Notes: generated by a model not told the origin, from the letters alone. Positions 16,198-24,871 are shown, counted from the first letter of the stretch. The stretch is DNA of 58,450 bases from Chloroflexota bacterium (GCA_028875185.1 JAPPFH010000054.1:1-58450), one strand, 5' to 3'. Program-made: numbers and translations.

Positions 16198-16797
16198 CTA
16201 AGGGTGTATCGCGCCGATGATGCGCGCGCCCGTGTCTATCTGTATGCTGGTGATCTGCCGCTCCGGGTCCAGCGGAATCGCCCCGCCATCGGTCGGCGTC
16301 TCGACCGTCGTGCCATCGGCATAAGTCACCGTGGCAATGAAGCGATCCAGATGCCGTGGCGCCGGTCCTTCAATCCAGGTTCCGCTCAATTGGAATTTCG
16401 ATCCATGGCAGGGGCACTCGAAGCGATTATTGGTCGGCACCCATTTGGGCAGGCAGCCCAGATGCGTGCAGACGCCATACAGCGCGCGCAAGCCCTCGGT
16501 CGTCCGCGTCACATGGAAGCGCCCGGCCGGCACACTCGTCGGCGCCGCGCCCACCGCCGGCAGCTCCTCGGGATTGAAAGCGAAGGCGCCGCCGAACTCG
16601 CCCTCTTTGAAGCGCGGGAATGCGAACCAAATCAGCCCAGCGGACGATTGCCCCAGCAGCAGGGCAATGGAAGCGCCCCAAATATAGTAAAGGAACTCGC
16701 GCCGGCTGGGCGCCGCCACCTGGACGCTCGGCCTGGCCGCCGCCCGCGCGACCGGCGCGCTTATCGCCGTTGGATTGGTGCGTTCTGCTGTTGCCAT
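16198..16797 (-). CDS. Rieske iron-sulfur protein
   Basis: The N-terminal membrane helix (about residues 35-60, after a basic segment) anchors a Rieske domain with both cluster-binding boxes, CTHLGC and CPCHGS, about 17 residues apart. It takes one electron from quinol at the cytochrome b site and passes it to a cytochrome c. I prefer the ATG at 16797 (MATAERT) over 16818. It is the first gene of the minus-strand complex III operon, followed by cytochrome b and two cytochromes c. Confidence 0.92.
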   Translation of the reverse strand: MATAERTNPTAISAPVARAAARPSVQVAAPSRREFLYYIWGASIALLLGQSSAGLIWFAFPRFKEGEFGGAFAFNPEELPAVGAAPTSVPAGRFHVTRTTEGLRALYGVCTHLGCLPKWVPTNNRFECPCHGSKFQLSGTWIEGPAPRHLDRFIATVTYADGTTVETPTDGGAIPLDPERQITSIQIDTGARIIGAIHP

Positions 16798-16983
16798 AAG
16801 CTGTCGTCGTCCTTCCATTCCAAGGGGACTTCAAGCGTCATTTCGCCAGCAAATAGTGTCGCGTCAATATAACGATTTTCCGATAGTTAAATATATCACA
16901 ATCGAAGCGGGAGTTACAAGTCAAATGTTTTGGGGATTCAGTGTAGAATATCCTACAGCATTAACCCGCCGAAAGCATGCCCA

Positions 16984-18747
16984 ATGCCGCCAATCACCAT
17001 CCAGCCGAATGATCGCTACCTCACGCGATACTATAGCACCATCAAGGAATTGCGCGCTGCCCAGGTCAAGCCGACCGAAGGCAATATGCGCCGCGCATTC
17101 GGTACGCTGTTGACCGGTCTCGGCCGCCGCCGCAAGCTGACCCTGATTGACGAATACGCCACGCAAGGGCAGGGCAAAAGCCATATCCGGCCCGATGGCG
17201 CGCTGGTCGACGAATGGAAGCGCCCCTTCGCCTTCTGGGAAGCCAAAGATAGCAGCGACAATCTCTACGCCGAAATCGAAAACAAGAAGGCGAAGGGATA
17301 CCCCCTCGACAACATCATTTTCGAGGACACGGTTACCGCCGTCCTCTATCAAGACGGCTACGAAGCCCGCCGCACCCACATCCGCGAAAAAAATAACTTC
17401 GCCGCGCTGCTGACCCAATATCTCAATTACAAGGAACAAGCTCGCCAGAATTTCAACGAAGCCGTCCAATCTTACGGCGAGCAAATCCGCGACATTGCGA
17501 CCCAGCTAAAAGAAAAGATCGACGCCGCCCACCAAGACAACCCCGAATTCCAGCGCCAGTTCGACGAATTCATGGACCTCTGCCGCCGCTCGCTCAATCC
17601 CAATATCAGCATTGAAGCGGTCGATGAAATGCTCATACAGCACCTGATGACCGAGCGAATCATCCGCCGCGTCTTTGATGTCGCCCACTTCACCCAAACC
17701 AACGTCATCGCCGCCAAGATTGAAGAAGTCATACGCGCCCTCACCAGTTCTTATTTCAGCCGCTCTGACTTCTATGGTAGCTTGCACCGCTTTCACCAAG
17801 CCATCGAAGACGCCGCCGAAGACCTCGATTTCAGCGACAAGCAGACCTTCATCAACTCCGTCTACGAGAAATTCTTCCAAGGCTACAGCGTCAAAGTCGC
17901 CGACACCCACGGCATCGTCTACACGCCCCAAGAAATCGTCGATTTCATGTGCGCCGCCGTCGAAGAGGTGCTGGAAACCGAGTTCGGAAAGAAACTCGGC
18001 GATGAAGGCGTCGTCATCATCGACCCGGCCACCGGCACCGGCAATTTCGCCGTCAACCTGCTGCGCCGCGCTCATGCTCGGAATCTGCGCAGCTTTGAAG
18101 ACTTTTACAAAAAACGCCTCTTCGCCAACGAAGTCATGCTCATGCCATATTACATCGCCTCGCTTAATATCGAGCGCGAATACTACGAGCTCACCGGACG
18201 CGCCGCCCCCTTCGAGGGGCTCTGCTTCGTCGACACCCTCGATCTCGCCCGCGAGCGCCAGATGACCTTCCTCACCGAAGCCAACACCGAGCGCGTCGAG
18301 CGCCAGAAAGCGGCTGACATCAACGTCATCATCGGCAACCCGCCGTACAATGTGGGCCAGGTCAACGAGAATGACAACAACAAGAATCGCAAATACGATG
18401 TCATCGACAAGCGCATCCGCGAGACCTACGCCAAAGATTCAAAGGCGACCAACAAGAACGCGCTCAGCGACGTCTATGTCAAGTTCTTCCGCTGGGCAAC
18501 CGACCGGCTGGGCGATAGACCCGGCATAGTGTGTTATGTCAGCAACAACAGCTTCGTCGACCAGTACGCCTTTGACGGCATGAGAAAGCACATGCTCGAA
18601 GATTTCGACCGCGTCTATCATCTAGACTTGCACGGCAATGTCCGCCAGAATCCCAAGATCAGCGGCACGACGCACAATGTTTTCGGCATCCAGGTCGGCG
18701 TTGGCATTACCTTGGCAATCCGCAAAGGGCAAGGCGGAGCCGCTTGA
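16984..18747 (+). CDS. type ISP/IIG-like restriction-methyltransferase, N-terminal part
   Basis: The 588 residues hold an Mrr-like nuclease domain with a PD-ExK pattern (Asp71, EAK at 86-88), a helical linker, and an N6-adenine methyltransferase with motif I DPATGTGNF (about 347) and motif IV GNPPYN (about 450). No helicase domain is present, so the layout fits a single-chain type IIG/ISP-like enzyme. The protein stops right after GVGITLAIRKG, where the specificity half should begin; that half lies at 20248-21762 beyond about 1.5 kb of cargo. The fragment may still methylate poorly or not at all without its recognition domain. Start chosen at MPPITIQP. Confidence 0.8.
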   Translation: MPPITIQPNDRYLTRYYSTIKELRAAQVKPTEGNMRRAFGTLLTGLGRRRKLTLIDEYATQGQGKSHIRPDGALVDEWKRPFAFWEAKDSSDNLYAEIENKKAKGYPLDNIIFEDTVTAVLYQDGYEARRTHIREKNNFAALLTQYLNYKEQARQNFNEAVQSYGEQIRDIATQLKEKIDAAHQDNPEFQRQFDEFMDLCRRSLNPNISIEAVDEMLIQHLMTERIIRRVFDVAHFTQTNVIAAKIEEVIRALTSSYFSRSDFYGSLHRFHQAIEDAAEDLDFSDKQTFINSVYEKFFQGYSVKVADTHGIVYTPQEIVDFMCAAVEEVLETEFGKKLGDEGVVIIDPATGTGNFAVNLLRRAHARNLRSFEDFYKKRLFANEVMLMPYYIASLNIEREYYELTGRAAPFEGLCFVDTLDLARERQMTFLTEANTERVERQKAADINVIIGNPPYNVGQVNENDNNKNRKYDVIDKRIRETYAKDSKATNKNALSDVYVKFFRWATDRLGDRPGIVCYVSNNSFVDQYAFDGMRKHMLEDFDRVYHLDLHGNVRQNPKISGTTHNVFGIQVGVGITLAIRKGQGGAA

Positions 18748-18772
18748 TTCGCTTTGGACTTTGAGATACAAT
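18744..18772 (+). promoter_or_regulatory. sigma70-type promoter at the cargo boundary
   Basis: TTGATT at 18744-18749 and TACAAT at 18767-18772 are separated by 17 bases. It overlaps the stop of the truncated methyltransferase gene and faces the small cargo genes at 18891 and 19044, giving them their own expression. Confidence 0.5.
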
Positions 18773-18890
18773 TCGATTAGTGGAATCAGACTGAGGAGAA
18801 AGCATGGCAGCGCAGGCTCAGGCCGGGCAAATAGAAGCCAATCCAACACCGTAAACAAATCTTCAGCGCATCATTAGAGTTGAATCTACC

Positions 18891-19031
18891 ATGCCGCAGT
18901 TTGCAACCAAGGCGGATATGGAGCGGCAAACCAGGTTGATCGTGATGTGGTTCATCGCCACGCAGATAGGTCTTTTCGCTGGCTTGAGCGGCCTGATTAT
19001 GCTCGCTCTGCGTCTGGCTGAACTTATCTAG
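18891..19031 (+). CDS. 46-residue membrane protein in the methyltransferase cargo
   Basis: Begins MPQFATKADMERQ, then a single membrane helix of about 25 residues. The ATKAD-plus-helix layout resembles the very small DUF1640-like coiled-coil membrane proteins common in bacteria. It is followed after 12 bases by the next small membrane protein, which also contains ATKAD, so the two may be partners. A still shorter frame with a GGAGAA site (18804-18854, 16 residues) precedes it. Function unknown. Confidence 0.5.
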   Translation: MPQFATKADMERQTRLIVMWFIATQIGLFAGLSGLIMLALRLAELI

Positions 19032-19043
19032 GAGAAGCCGCCG

Positions 19044-19361
19044 ATGTCCGATGATTCTCTACAGCAGACTCGCATTGCTCATTTGGAGCAGACCGTCCAG
19101 CATTTGCGCGAACGCCTCGCCGCCTTGGAAGCTGTCCAGCCTCACATGGCGACCAAGGCAGATGCCATACGGTCGAGCTGGCTACCGCATATCAGAATCA
19201 GCATCGGAAGAGGCAAGCGCAAGCATGAGTCCGGCCCGTCGTGGATAAGCAATGACGCCAATCTTCTATTAGCAATTATTGCTGCGGGCATTATCGGTGT
19301 ATTTGTGGGTTCTGGCTTTTCTCATGTGATTAAGACGCTAGCGATGCTGCTCGCCCAGTGA
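19044..19361 (+). CDS. coiled-coil plus membrane-helix protein in the methyltransferase cargo
   Basis: This has 105 residues: an N-terminal coiled coil (about residues 10-35, LEQTVQHLRERLAALEAV), an ATKAD motif, a basic middle, and a C-terminal membrane helix (NLLLAIIAAGIIGVFVGSGF). An AGGAG site lies 10 bases upstream, overlapping the previous stop. It looks like a genuine gene carried within the interrupted restriction locus. No function can be assigned. Confidence 0.55.
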   Translation: MSDDSLQQTRIAHLEQTVQHLRERLAALEAVQPHMATKADAIRSSWLPHIRISIGRGKRKHESGPSWISNDANLLLAIIAAGIIGVFVGSGFSHVIKTLAMLLAQ

Positions 19362-19369
19362 CCGTATGA

Positions 19370-19462
19370 AGCGGCGAGTTGAGCGGCGTGACGCAAAACG
19401 TCTTCGGCATTCAAGTTGGCGTCGGGATAACGCTGGCGATACGGACGCGGAAAGACATTTAG
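19370..19462 (+). pseudogene. fragment of a second, diverged ISP methyltransferase gene
   Basis: This piece encodes SGVTQNVFGIQVGVGITLAI and then stops, repeating the end of the N-terminal methyltransferase part (SGTTHNVFGIQVGVGITLAI). The protein text is nearly identical but the DNA differs mostly at third codon positions, so it is a homologous scrap from another allele, not a recent local duplication. It lies between the two cargo segments and just before the reverse-strand genes. Confidence 0.75.
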
Positions 19463-19884
19463 AGGTTGTATTGTTTTGCTGGGGCTTTGCGCTCAAGGAA
19501 TATGAATAAATCATTATCATCTTCTTCGCGAAGAGAATACTTTATCCCGTTTCCAAAGATCGTGTGTCTTACTTCAAACTCGTTTGGGACCAAGTCAAAA
19601 TACTGCTCAAAGCCGGCTCCGTACTGGAAGAACATTCTAGCGGGAACTGGCCAAGGTTTCGCTGGCATAACAAATAGACTAATATATATAGATTCGCCAA
19701 GTTTGTCGAGCAGAGCGGCCAGTCTCGGGGCTTTTTTCCCAAGTTGTGGCGCGAGAGATTTGATCGCATCCCGGTAATGCTTCGCTTTATCGGGAGCAAT
19801 TCTAAACTCATCCCATTTTACGGTCTGTATGCACATATAGATATTCTGCGCTAGATCCGGCGTCATCTCTCTGTCAGTCATCAT
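19459..19884 (-). CDS. hypothetical protein in the methyltransferase cargo
   Basis: About 141 residues from the ATG at 19884 (MMTDREMTPD), mixed alpha/beta, with no signal peptide or membrane helix. Its start overlaps the end of the gene upstream on the minus strand, so the two are coupled. The GC content is visibly lower than in the flanking methyltransferase halves, which suggests an imported cassette. No domain is recognised. Confidence 0.55.
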   Translation of the reverse strand: MMTDREMTPDLAQNIYMCIQTVKWDEFRIAPDKAKHYRDAIKSLAPQLGKKAPRLAALLDKLGESIYISLFVMPAKPWPVPARMFFQYGAGFEQYFDLVPNEFEVRHTIFGNGIKYSLREEDDNDLFIFLERKAPAKQYNL

Positions 19885-20116
19885 TATCCGTTCTAAAACC
19901 CATCTGCGGTTTGGGAGGAATCTCAAAATGAGCGAGAATAGCGTCCAAAGCTGCTTTTATGGTGCTGACATCTTCTTCCAAGCGGGAGATAGACTCTTCC
20001 ATTCGAATCTGCGTGAGCGCGGTCACATTCATCCCTTCCAATATGCTATCCTGCGCTTTACGCAAACTTAGATACTCCGCTTTCAGCCGCTCGATTTCAA
20101 TGTCTCTCGTGAACAT
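19874..20116 (-). CDS. short coiled-coil protein in the methyltransferase cargo
   Basis: About 80 residues from the ATG at 20116 (MFTRDIEIERLK), with AGGAAAAG about nine bases upstream and a perfect TATAAT on the minus strand at 20147-20152. Nearly the whole protein is predicted coiled coil. It overlaps the downstream hypothetical gene (ATGATG within the final codons). A longer reading to 20245 exists but has no good start signal. Function unknown; a two-gene regulatory or toxin-antitoxin-like module is possible but unsupported by motifs. Confidence 0.55.
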   Translation of the reverse strand: MFTRDIEIERLKAEYLSLRKAQDSILEGMNVTALTQIRMEESISRLEEDVSTIKAALDAILAHFEIPPKPQMGFRTDNDD

Positions 20117-20247
20117 AGTTTCGACTTTTCCTACTTTTCGAATTGAATTATATTTCAAGTATATGCGGTCTGCGTTCAAAAGTCTATTCCCGTTTTCTTG
20201 AGGGATAGCCAACATACAAGACCGATCGCGCATAGCTTGAGACAACT

Positions 20248-21762
20248 ATGACTCGCCTCTTCTACCACCGCCTCCCAGACTTCGACCGCAAAGAAACCAA
20301 ACTCGATTTCCTCAGCGAAAACAGCCTCAGCAGCGTCGATTGGAAGCGCCTCGTCCCCAACACGAAACACACCTGGCGCCGCACCGACACCGAAGATGAA
20401 TTCGCCTCCTACCTCCCCATCGGCAGCAAAGAAGCCAAACGCGCCAAACCCGATCAGATTGATACGATCTTCAAGACTTATTCAGGCGGTGTAAAAACCA
20501 ATCGCGATGTCTACGTTTATGATTTCCAGTTTGACGCACTGGCGACGCGTATGAAGCAATTTGTCGACGACTACAATAGCCAAGTGGACAAATACAAGCG
20601 GCAGAATCCCAAACCCGACGTCGATGACTTTGTAGATTATCGCAAGTTCGCGTGGAGCAGGGATCTTAAGTTAGACTTGCAACGCGGAAACTATGCACAG
20701 TATTCGACTCTCAAACTCCGAGACAGTCTCTTTAGACCTTTCGCAAAAAGGCATCTGTTTTTTGACCGTACATTAAACGAGGAAGTTTACCAGCAGCCGG
20801 CTTACTTCCCAAACGAGCAGTCCGAATCAGAGAACGTACAACTAAGTATTGGCTCGGTGGGCATTGAAAAGCCATTTTATTCTGTCGCCGTTAATTCAAT
20901 ACCAAATCTTTCATTCGTTGGATTTGGCGGAGCTTGCCAATGCTTCCCCTTCTACACATACGACGAAGACGGGGGAAACCGCCGCGAGAACATCACCGAT
21001 TGGGCACTCGACCAATTCCGCTCCCACTACGACGACCCCGCCATCTCCAAGTGGGACATCTTCTACTACGTCTACGGCCTCCTCCACCATCCCGGCTACC
21101 GCGAACGCTACGCCCTCGATCTCAAACGCAGCCTGCCCAGAATACCGTTTGCGCCCGCCACCCCAAACCTTTCCTCGACGGGTCAGCGTCTACGCGACCC
21201 CACAAGGAGTGAGGGGCTTTCGTCTCGTATTGCGAATACGCCAGAATCTTGCTCCCCTTCCCTCATTTTGGGGGAAGGGGCCGGGGGATGGGGGCAATCA
21301 AGCGCCTTCCACGCCTTCTCCCGCGCCGGCGCGCAACTCGCCGACCTCCACCTCAACTACGAATCCGTCGAGCGCTACGAGCTCAATTGGCAATCCACGC
21401 GCACGCCGGTCAGCTACCGCGTCGAGAAGATGCTGCCCAAGGGCAAAGTCGATTCCGCCGAAGGCAATTACAAGGTCTACAGCACGCTCAAATACAACGA
21501 CACCTTAACCCTGCATGGCATCCCCGAGCGCGCTTTCGCTTATCGCCTCGGCAACCGCTCCGCCCTCGATTGGATCGTCGACCAGTACCGCGTCAAAACC
21601 GACAAGCGCAGCGGCATCACGCACGACCCCAACGGCTACAGCGACGACCCGCAGTACATCCTCAAGCTCATCGAGCGCGTCATCACCGTCAGCCTGCGCA
21701 CGGTCGACATCGTTGAAGAACTCGCCAAGCTGCCCTTCCGCGACGAGTCCGCCGACGATTGA
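20248..21762 (+). CDS. type ISP restriction-modification enzyme, C-terminal specificity part
   Basis: The 504 residues continue the methyltransferase gene cut at 18747. The start TRLFYHRLPDFDRKETKLDFL is the usual sequence after the conserved GITLAIR region, and WDIFYYVYGLLHHPGYRERY with LHLNYE and YRVEKMLPKGK are hallmarks of the type ISP C-terminal specificity domain. Residues about 303-353 (21157-21306) are encoded by a repeat insertion that separates RIPFAP from FHAFSRAG without shifting the frame. Standing alone it lacks catalytic motifs. It might complement the N-terminal half in trans if expressed. Confidence 0.8.
   Translation: MTRLFYHRLPDFDRKETKLDFLSENSLSSVDWKRLVPNTKHTWRRTDTEDEFASYLPIGSKEAKRAKPDQIDTIFKTYSGGVKTNRDVYVYDFQFDALATRMKQFVDDYNSQVDKYKRQNPKPDVDDFVDYRKFAWSRDLKLDLQRGNYAQYSTLKLRDSLFRPFAKRHLFFDRTLNEEVYQQPAYFPNEQSESENVQLSIGSVGIEKPFYSVAVNSIPNLSFVGFGGACQCFPFYTYDEDGGNRRENITDWALDQFRSHYDDPAISKWDIFYYVYGLLHHPGYRERYALDLKRSLPRIPFAPATPNLSSTGQRLRDPTRSEGLSSRIANTPESCSPSLILGEGAGGWGQSSAFHAFSRAGAQLADLHLNYESVERYELNWQSTRTPVSYRVEKMLPKGKVDSAEGNYKVYSTLKYNDTLTLHGIPERAFAYRLGNRSALDWIVDQYRVKTDKRSGITHDPNGYSDDPQYILKLIERVITVSLRTVDIVEELAKLPFRDESADD
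21157..21306. repeat. in-frame composite repeat inside the ISP specificity domain
   Basis: About 150 bp (50 codons) inserted in frame. The left part holds a palindrome with GGGTC and GACCC arms around GTCTAC. The right part (21252-21294) is a G-rich family B element, with CCCCTTCCCTC pairing with GGGGGAAGGGG and then CCGGGGGATGGGGG. It encodes a low-complexity peptide containing SPSLILGEGAGGWG, a text also seen when family B elements are translated elsewhere. Confidence 0.7.
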
Positions 21763-21812
21763 TTTCCCTCTGTGTCGCAGGTCAGTGTCCATGCAACCCG
21801 CGGTGTTCCCTG

Positions 21813-21821
21813 TGTTAAAAT
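21813..21821 (+). promoter_or_regulatory. extended -10 promoter of corA
   Basis: TGTTAAAAT (TGn plus TAAAAT) ends seven bases before the corA ATG at 21828. A start of transcription at the usual distance would fall on or beside the ATG, suggesting a leaderless message. No -35 match is seen. Confidence 0.4.
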
Positions 21822-21827
21822 ACCCCC

Positions 21828-22745
21828 ATGACCACCCGCGAAATCACCCACGACAACACCACCTGGATCGACATCATCCACCCCTCCGCCGAAGACGTCG
21901 CCGCCCTCCACGCCCGCTATCCCGCCTTCCACCCGCTCAACCTCGAAGATATCGTCAGCCCCATCGAACGCCCCAAGCTCGATCAAGACGACCGGTACCT
22001 CTTCCTCGTCATGCACTTCCCGCTCTGGGATTCCCGTGACGAGCTCTCCCGCCCCAGCGAAGTCGATTTCTTCCTCGGTCCCGATTATGTCGTCACCGTG
22101 CACAACGGCGCGCTCAAACCCCTCGCCTTTGCCTTCGAGCGCTGCCAGACCAATGCCGAGGCGCGGGGGCAGCTTCTAGGGCAGGGCGCCAATCAACTCT
22201 TCCACGCCCTCATTGATCAGCTTGTCGATTACATCTTCCCCATCCTCAACAAGGTTGACCGCCGCGTCCACGCCATCGAAGACGCCCTCTTCGAATCGGA
22301 CGCCAAGCGCGTCATCCAGGAGCTCGCGCTGCTGCGCCGTGATATCATTTCTCTGCGCCGCATCATCCGGGGGCAGATTCCCATCATCCTGCAGCTCGAA
22401 ACCTGCGATCACCCCATCCTGCACGAGCACATGGAAGAGTACTTCGGCGATATTGCCGACCACCTCTTCAAGCTGCGCGATATCGCCGATGAGAACTTCG
22501 AAATCGTCAACAGCTTCGCCGATACCGCCGATACGTTGGCGAGCTACCGCATCAACGAGGTCATGCGCATCCTCACCGTCATCTCGGTCATCATGCTGCC
22601 GCTGACGCTCATCTCCAGCATATACGGCATGAATATCAATTTGCCCTTCGCTGACGACCCCCACGCCTTTATCATTACAGCCGCCATCATGCTCCTCATC
22701 GTCATCCTGATGCTCGCCTGGTTTCGCAAACGCCACTGGCTCTGA
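21828..22745 (+). CDS. corA: CorA-family magnesium/divalent metal transporter
   Basis: This 305-residue protein has a large N-terminal cytoplasmic domain and two C-terminal membrane helices. The first ends in the signature YGMN (SIYGMNINLPF), the selectivity motif of CorA pentamers, and the chain ends with the short basic tail RKRHWL. It imports Mg2+ and sometimes Co2+ or Ni2+. It is the first of three closely spaced plus-strand genes; the RNase D gene starts nine bases after its stop. Confidence 0.93.
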   Translation: MTTREITHDNTTWIDIIHPSAEDVAALHARYPAFHPLNLEDIVSPIERPKLDQDDRYLFLVMHFPLWDSRDELSRPSEVDFFLGPDYVVTVHNGALKPLAFAFERCQTNAEARGQLLGQGANQLFHALIDQLVDYIFPILNKVDRRVHAIEDALFESDAKRVIQELALLRRDIISLRRIIRGQIPIILQLETCDHPILHEHMEEYFGDIADHLFKLRDIADENFEIVNSFADTADTLASYRINEVMRILTVISVIMLPLTLISSIYGMNINLPFADDPHAFIITAAIMLLIVILMLAWFRKRHWL

Positions 22746-22753
22746 TCCCGCCT

Positions 22754-23881
22754 ATGCTCCCGCCCCCCGCCATCATCGACAGCAGCCCCGCCCTCGACGC
22801 CGCCATCGAGCGCCTGACTCCGGCAGAGCGCATCGCAGTCGATACCGAATCCAACAGCCTGCACGCCTATCGCGGAACCACCTGCCTCATCCAGCTTTCC
22901 ACGCCCGCCGAAGACCTGCTAATCGATCCGCTCGTCATCGCCGATGTCAGCGCGCTCGGCGCCATCCTGGCCGACCCCGCCACCGAGAAGGTCTTCCACG
23001 CCGCCGAATACGACCTGATTTGCCTCAAGCGCGATTTCGACTTTGATGTGGCGAACATCTTCGATACGATGGCGGCCGCCCGCGTCTGCGGCATCCAGCG
23101 CATCGGCCTGGGCAATATGCTGGCGGATCTGCTCGGCGTCCGCCACAGCAAGAAACACCAGAAATTCGATTGGGCGCGGCGCCCCCTGCCCGAGACCGCG
23201 CTTCGTTACGCCCAGGTTGATACGCACTACCTGCTGCCCCTGCGCGCGGTTTTGCACGAGCAGCTGCAAGCGCAAGGTCGGTTGGAGGAAGCGCGCGAAT
23301 ACATCGCCGATGTCACCCGCTTCGAGCTGCAATCGCAGGAATTCGATCCCGACGGCTTCTGGACGCTCGCGCGCCCGAATTCGCTCAAGCGGGCACAGTT
23401 CGGCATCCTGCGCGAGCTCTATATCCTGCGCGATGAATTGGCGCAGGCTTATGATCATCCGCCGCAGCGGCTGATCGGCAACAAGGTGCTTATGCAAATC
23501 GTCAATCTGCAGCCGCGCTCCGTCAAACAGCTTTACGACATCCGCGGGCTGCCGGCTTGGCTGCTGCGTCAAAGCGGCGATGAAATCATCCAGGCTGTGC
23601 GTCACGGCGCTTCAAGCCGCCTGCGGATCGCGCGTCCAAAGCAAGAGCCGATCCCGCAGACCATCGTCGACCGTTATAGCGCGCTGCACAACTGGCGCCG
23701 CGATACTGCGGACGCGCGCGGCGTCGAATCCGATGTCATCATTAGCCGGCGCGCGCTCTGGGATATCGCCCGCCGCAATCCGACGAAGGAAAGCGACCTG
23801 GGCGATATCTGCGGCTTGGGTCCCTGGCGTCGCCGTACCTATGGCGCGGACCTCGTCGCCGTCGTCATGCGTTGTCGCTAG
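22754..23881 (+). CDS. rnd: ribonuclease D
   Basis: This 375-residue protein has a DEDD-type 3'-5' exonuclease domain: VDTESNSLHAY (Exo I), a HAAEYDLICLKR segment (Exo II), and YAQVDTHYLLPL (Exo III with Tyr). An HRDC domain occupies about residues 210-290, and a C-terminal helical region follows. RNase D trims the 3' ends of tRNA precursors. Length and layout are normal. The Nudix gene begins five bases after its stop, so the two are probably co-transcribed with corA. Confidence 0.92.
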   Translation: MLPPPAIIDSSPALDAAIERLTPAERIAVDTESNSLHAYRGTTCLIQLSTPAEDLLIDPLVIADVSALGAILADPATEKVFHAAEYDLICLKRDFDFDVANIFDTMAAARVCGIQRIGLGNMLADLLGVRHSKKHQKFDWARRPLPETALRYAQVDTHYLLPLRAVLHEQLQAQGRLEEAREYIADVTRFELQSQEFDPDGFWTLARPNSLKRAQFGILRELYILRDELAQAYDHPPQRLIGNKVLMQIVNLQPRSVKQLYDIRGLPAWLLRQSGDEIIQAVRHGASSRLRIARPKQEPIPQTIVDRYSALHNWRRDTADARGVESDVIISRRALWDIARRNPTKESDLGDICGLGPWRRRTYGADLVAVVMRCR

Positions 23882-23886
23882 CGCCC

Positions 23887-24576
23887 ATGCCGCGCCACGC
23901 CCGCCTGCCGCTCTGGCGAGACCGATCGCCCGATGAAAAGCTGGAGACCCTTCGCGGTTTGATTCTCGATCTCTACCGCCACCAGTTTGGCGGCGCGCTG
24001 GCGGGCATCGCCGACATGCTTGACGCGCATCAGCCCGCCGACGCGAAAGAGGCGCGCGACATCCAGCGCATCAAAGCGTTGATAACCGAGCATCCAAACA
24101 TCCTCAACGCGAATTGCGAAACCGGGCATATCACCGCCTCTGCCGCTATCATCCACCCGGCATCGGGTCAAATGCTGCTCCACTGGCACAAGCGCTTGGG
24201 ACGCTGGCTGCAAGTCGGCGGGCACTGCGATTATGAAACCGACCCAGCCCAGGCGGCATTGCGCGAGGCGCGCGAAGAGACTGGCTTGCCCGATCTCGCG
24301 CACTATCCGGCGGACCGCAAGCCCGCGCCCATTGACATCGATGCGCATACCATTCCGGAAAGCGGCGACAGGCCCCAGCATCTGCATCTCGATTTCCGCT
24401 ATGCGCTCGTTACTGAGCAGCCGCAGGCCTTGGCGCCTGCGGAGGGCGAGTCGACGCGCTTCCGCTGGCTGCGCATCGGCGAGGCGTTGACTAGTGGCGA
24501 AGATATCGACGACTCGCTGCGCCGCCTATTGCGCAAAACCTCCCGTCTCCTTCACGATACTTCCCGCCCAGATTAG
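23887..24576 (+). CDS. Nudix hydrolase
   Basis: About 229 residues from the ATG at 23887. The Nudix box reads GHCDYETDPAQAALREAREE plus TGL, with the REAREE metal-binding core intact; the acidic residue usually at the seventh position is Thr. An N-terminal helical extension of about 75 residues precedes the Nudix fold. Such enzymes hydrolyse nucleoside diphosphates linked to another group; the substrate cannot be read from the sequence. It is the last gene of the corA-rnd group. Confidence 0.85.
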   Translation: MPRHARLPLWRDRSPDEKLETLRGLILDLYRHQFGGALAGIADMLDAHQPADAKEARDIQRIKALITEHPNILNANCETGHITASAAIIHPASGQMLLHWHKRLGRWLQVGGHCDYETDPAQAALREAREETGLPDLAHYPADRKPAPIDIDAHTIPESGDRPQHLHLDFRYALVTEQPQALAPAEGESTRFRWLRIGEALTSGEDIDDSLRRLLRKTSRLLHDTSRPD

Positions 24577-24871
24577 TCCGGATTGCCGCCCGACTTTGGG
24601 AGTGGCGGATGTGTTGATATATCCCTCGTTTCCCCCACCCTAAATCCCTCCCCGAACGCCAGTGTCTACGCGGCGCAAATGAGGGAGGGACTTCAAAAGC
24701 CCGTAATTCCTTGAAAAACTCCCCTTCCCTCCTTGTGGGGGCAAGGGGCCGGGGGATGGGGGTTTGTAGCGCTATCAATGAAATTCACCACTCCCCCCTT
24801 TTGTCGAATGGGAAGCGGATGAGACCCTGTGTTACACTACGGGCAAGGATTCAGCCGAAGGCAGCAGCGCC
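24577..24871. repeat. intergenic repeat cluster (family B, two inverted copies)
   Basis: No gene is seen in this 295-bp stretch. It contains a C-rich start (CCCCCACCCTAAATCCCTCC, about 24634) paired with GAGGGAGGGA (about 24680), enclosing the GTGTCTACG word. A second copy at 24717-24766 reads CTCCCCTTCCCTCC, then GGGGGCAAGGGGCC and GGGGGATGGGGG. The two copies face each other. An extended -10 TGTTACACT at 24840-24848 probably serves the next gene. Confidence 0.65.

Noticed and set aside
16984-21762. Type I restriction system with separate HsdM and HsdS genes
   Set aside because: The C-terminal half matches the type ISP specificity domain and picks up exactly where the N-terminal half stops, and there is no HsdR. 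A split single-chain enzyme fits better.
24577-24871. Riboswitch or structured RNA upstream of the UDG gene
   Set aside because: The strong pairing there is explained by two inverted copies of the G-rich repeat, and no known riboswitch core could be recognised.
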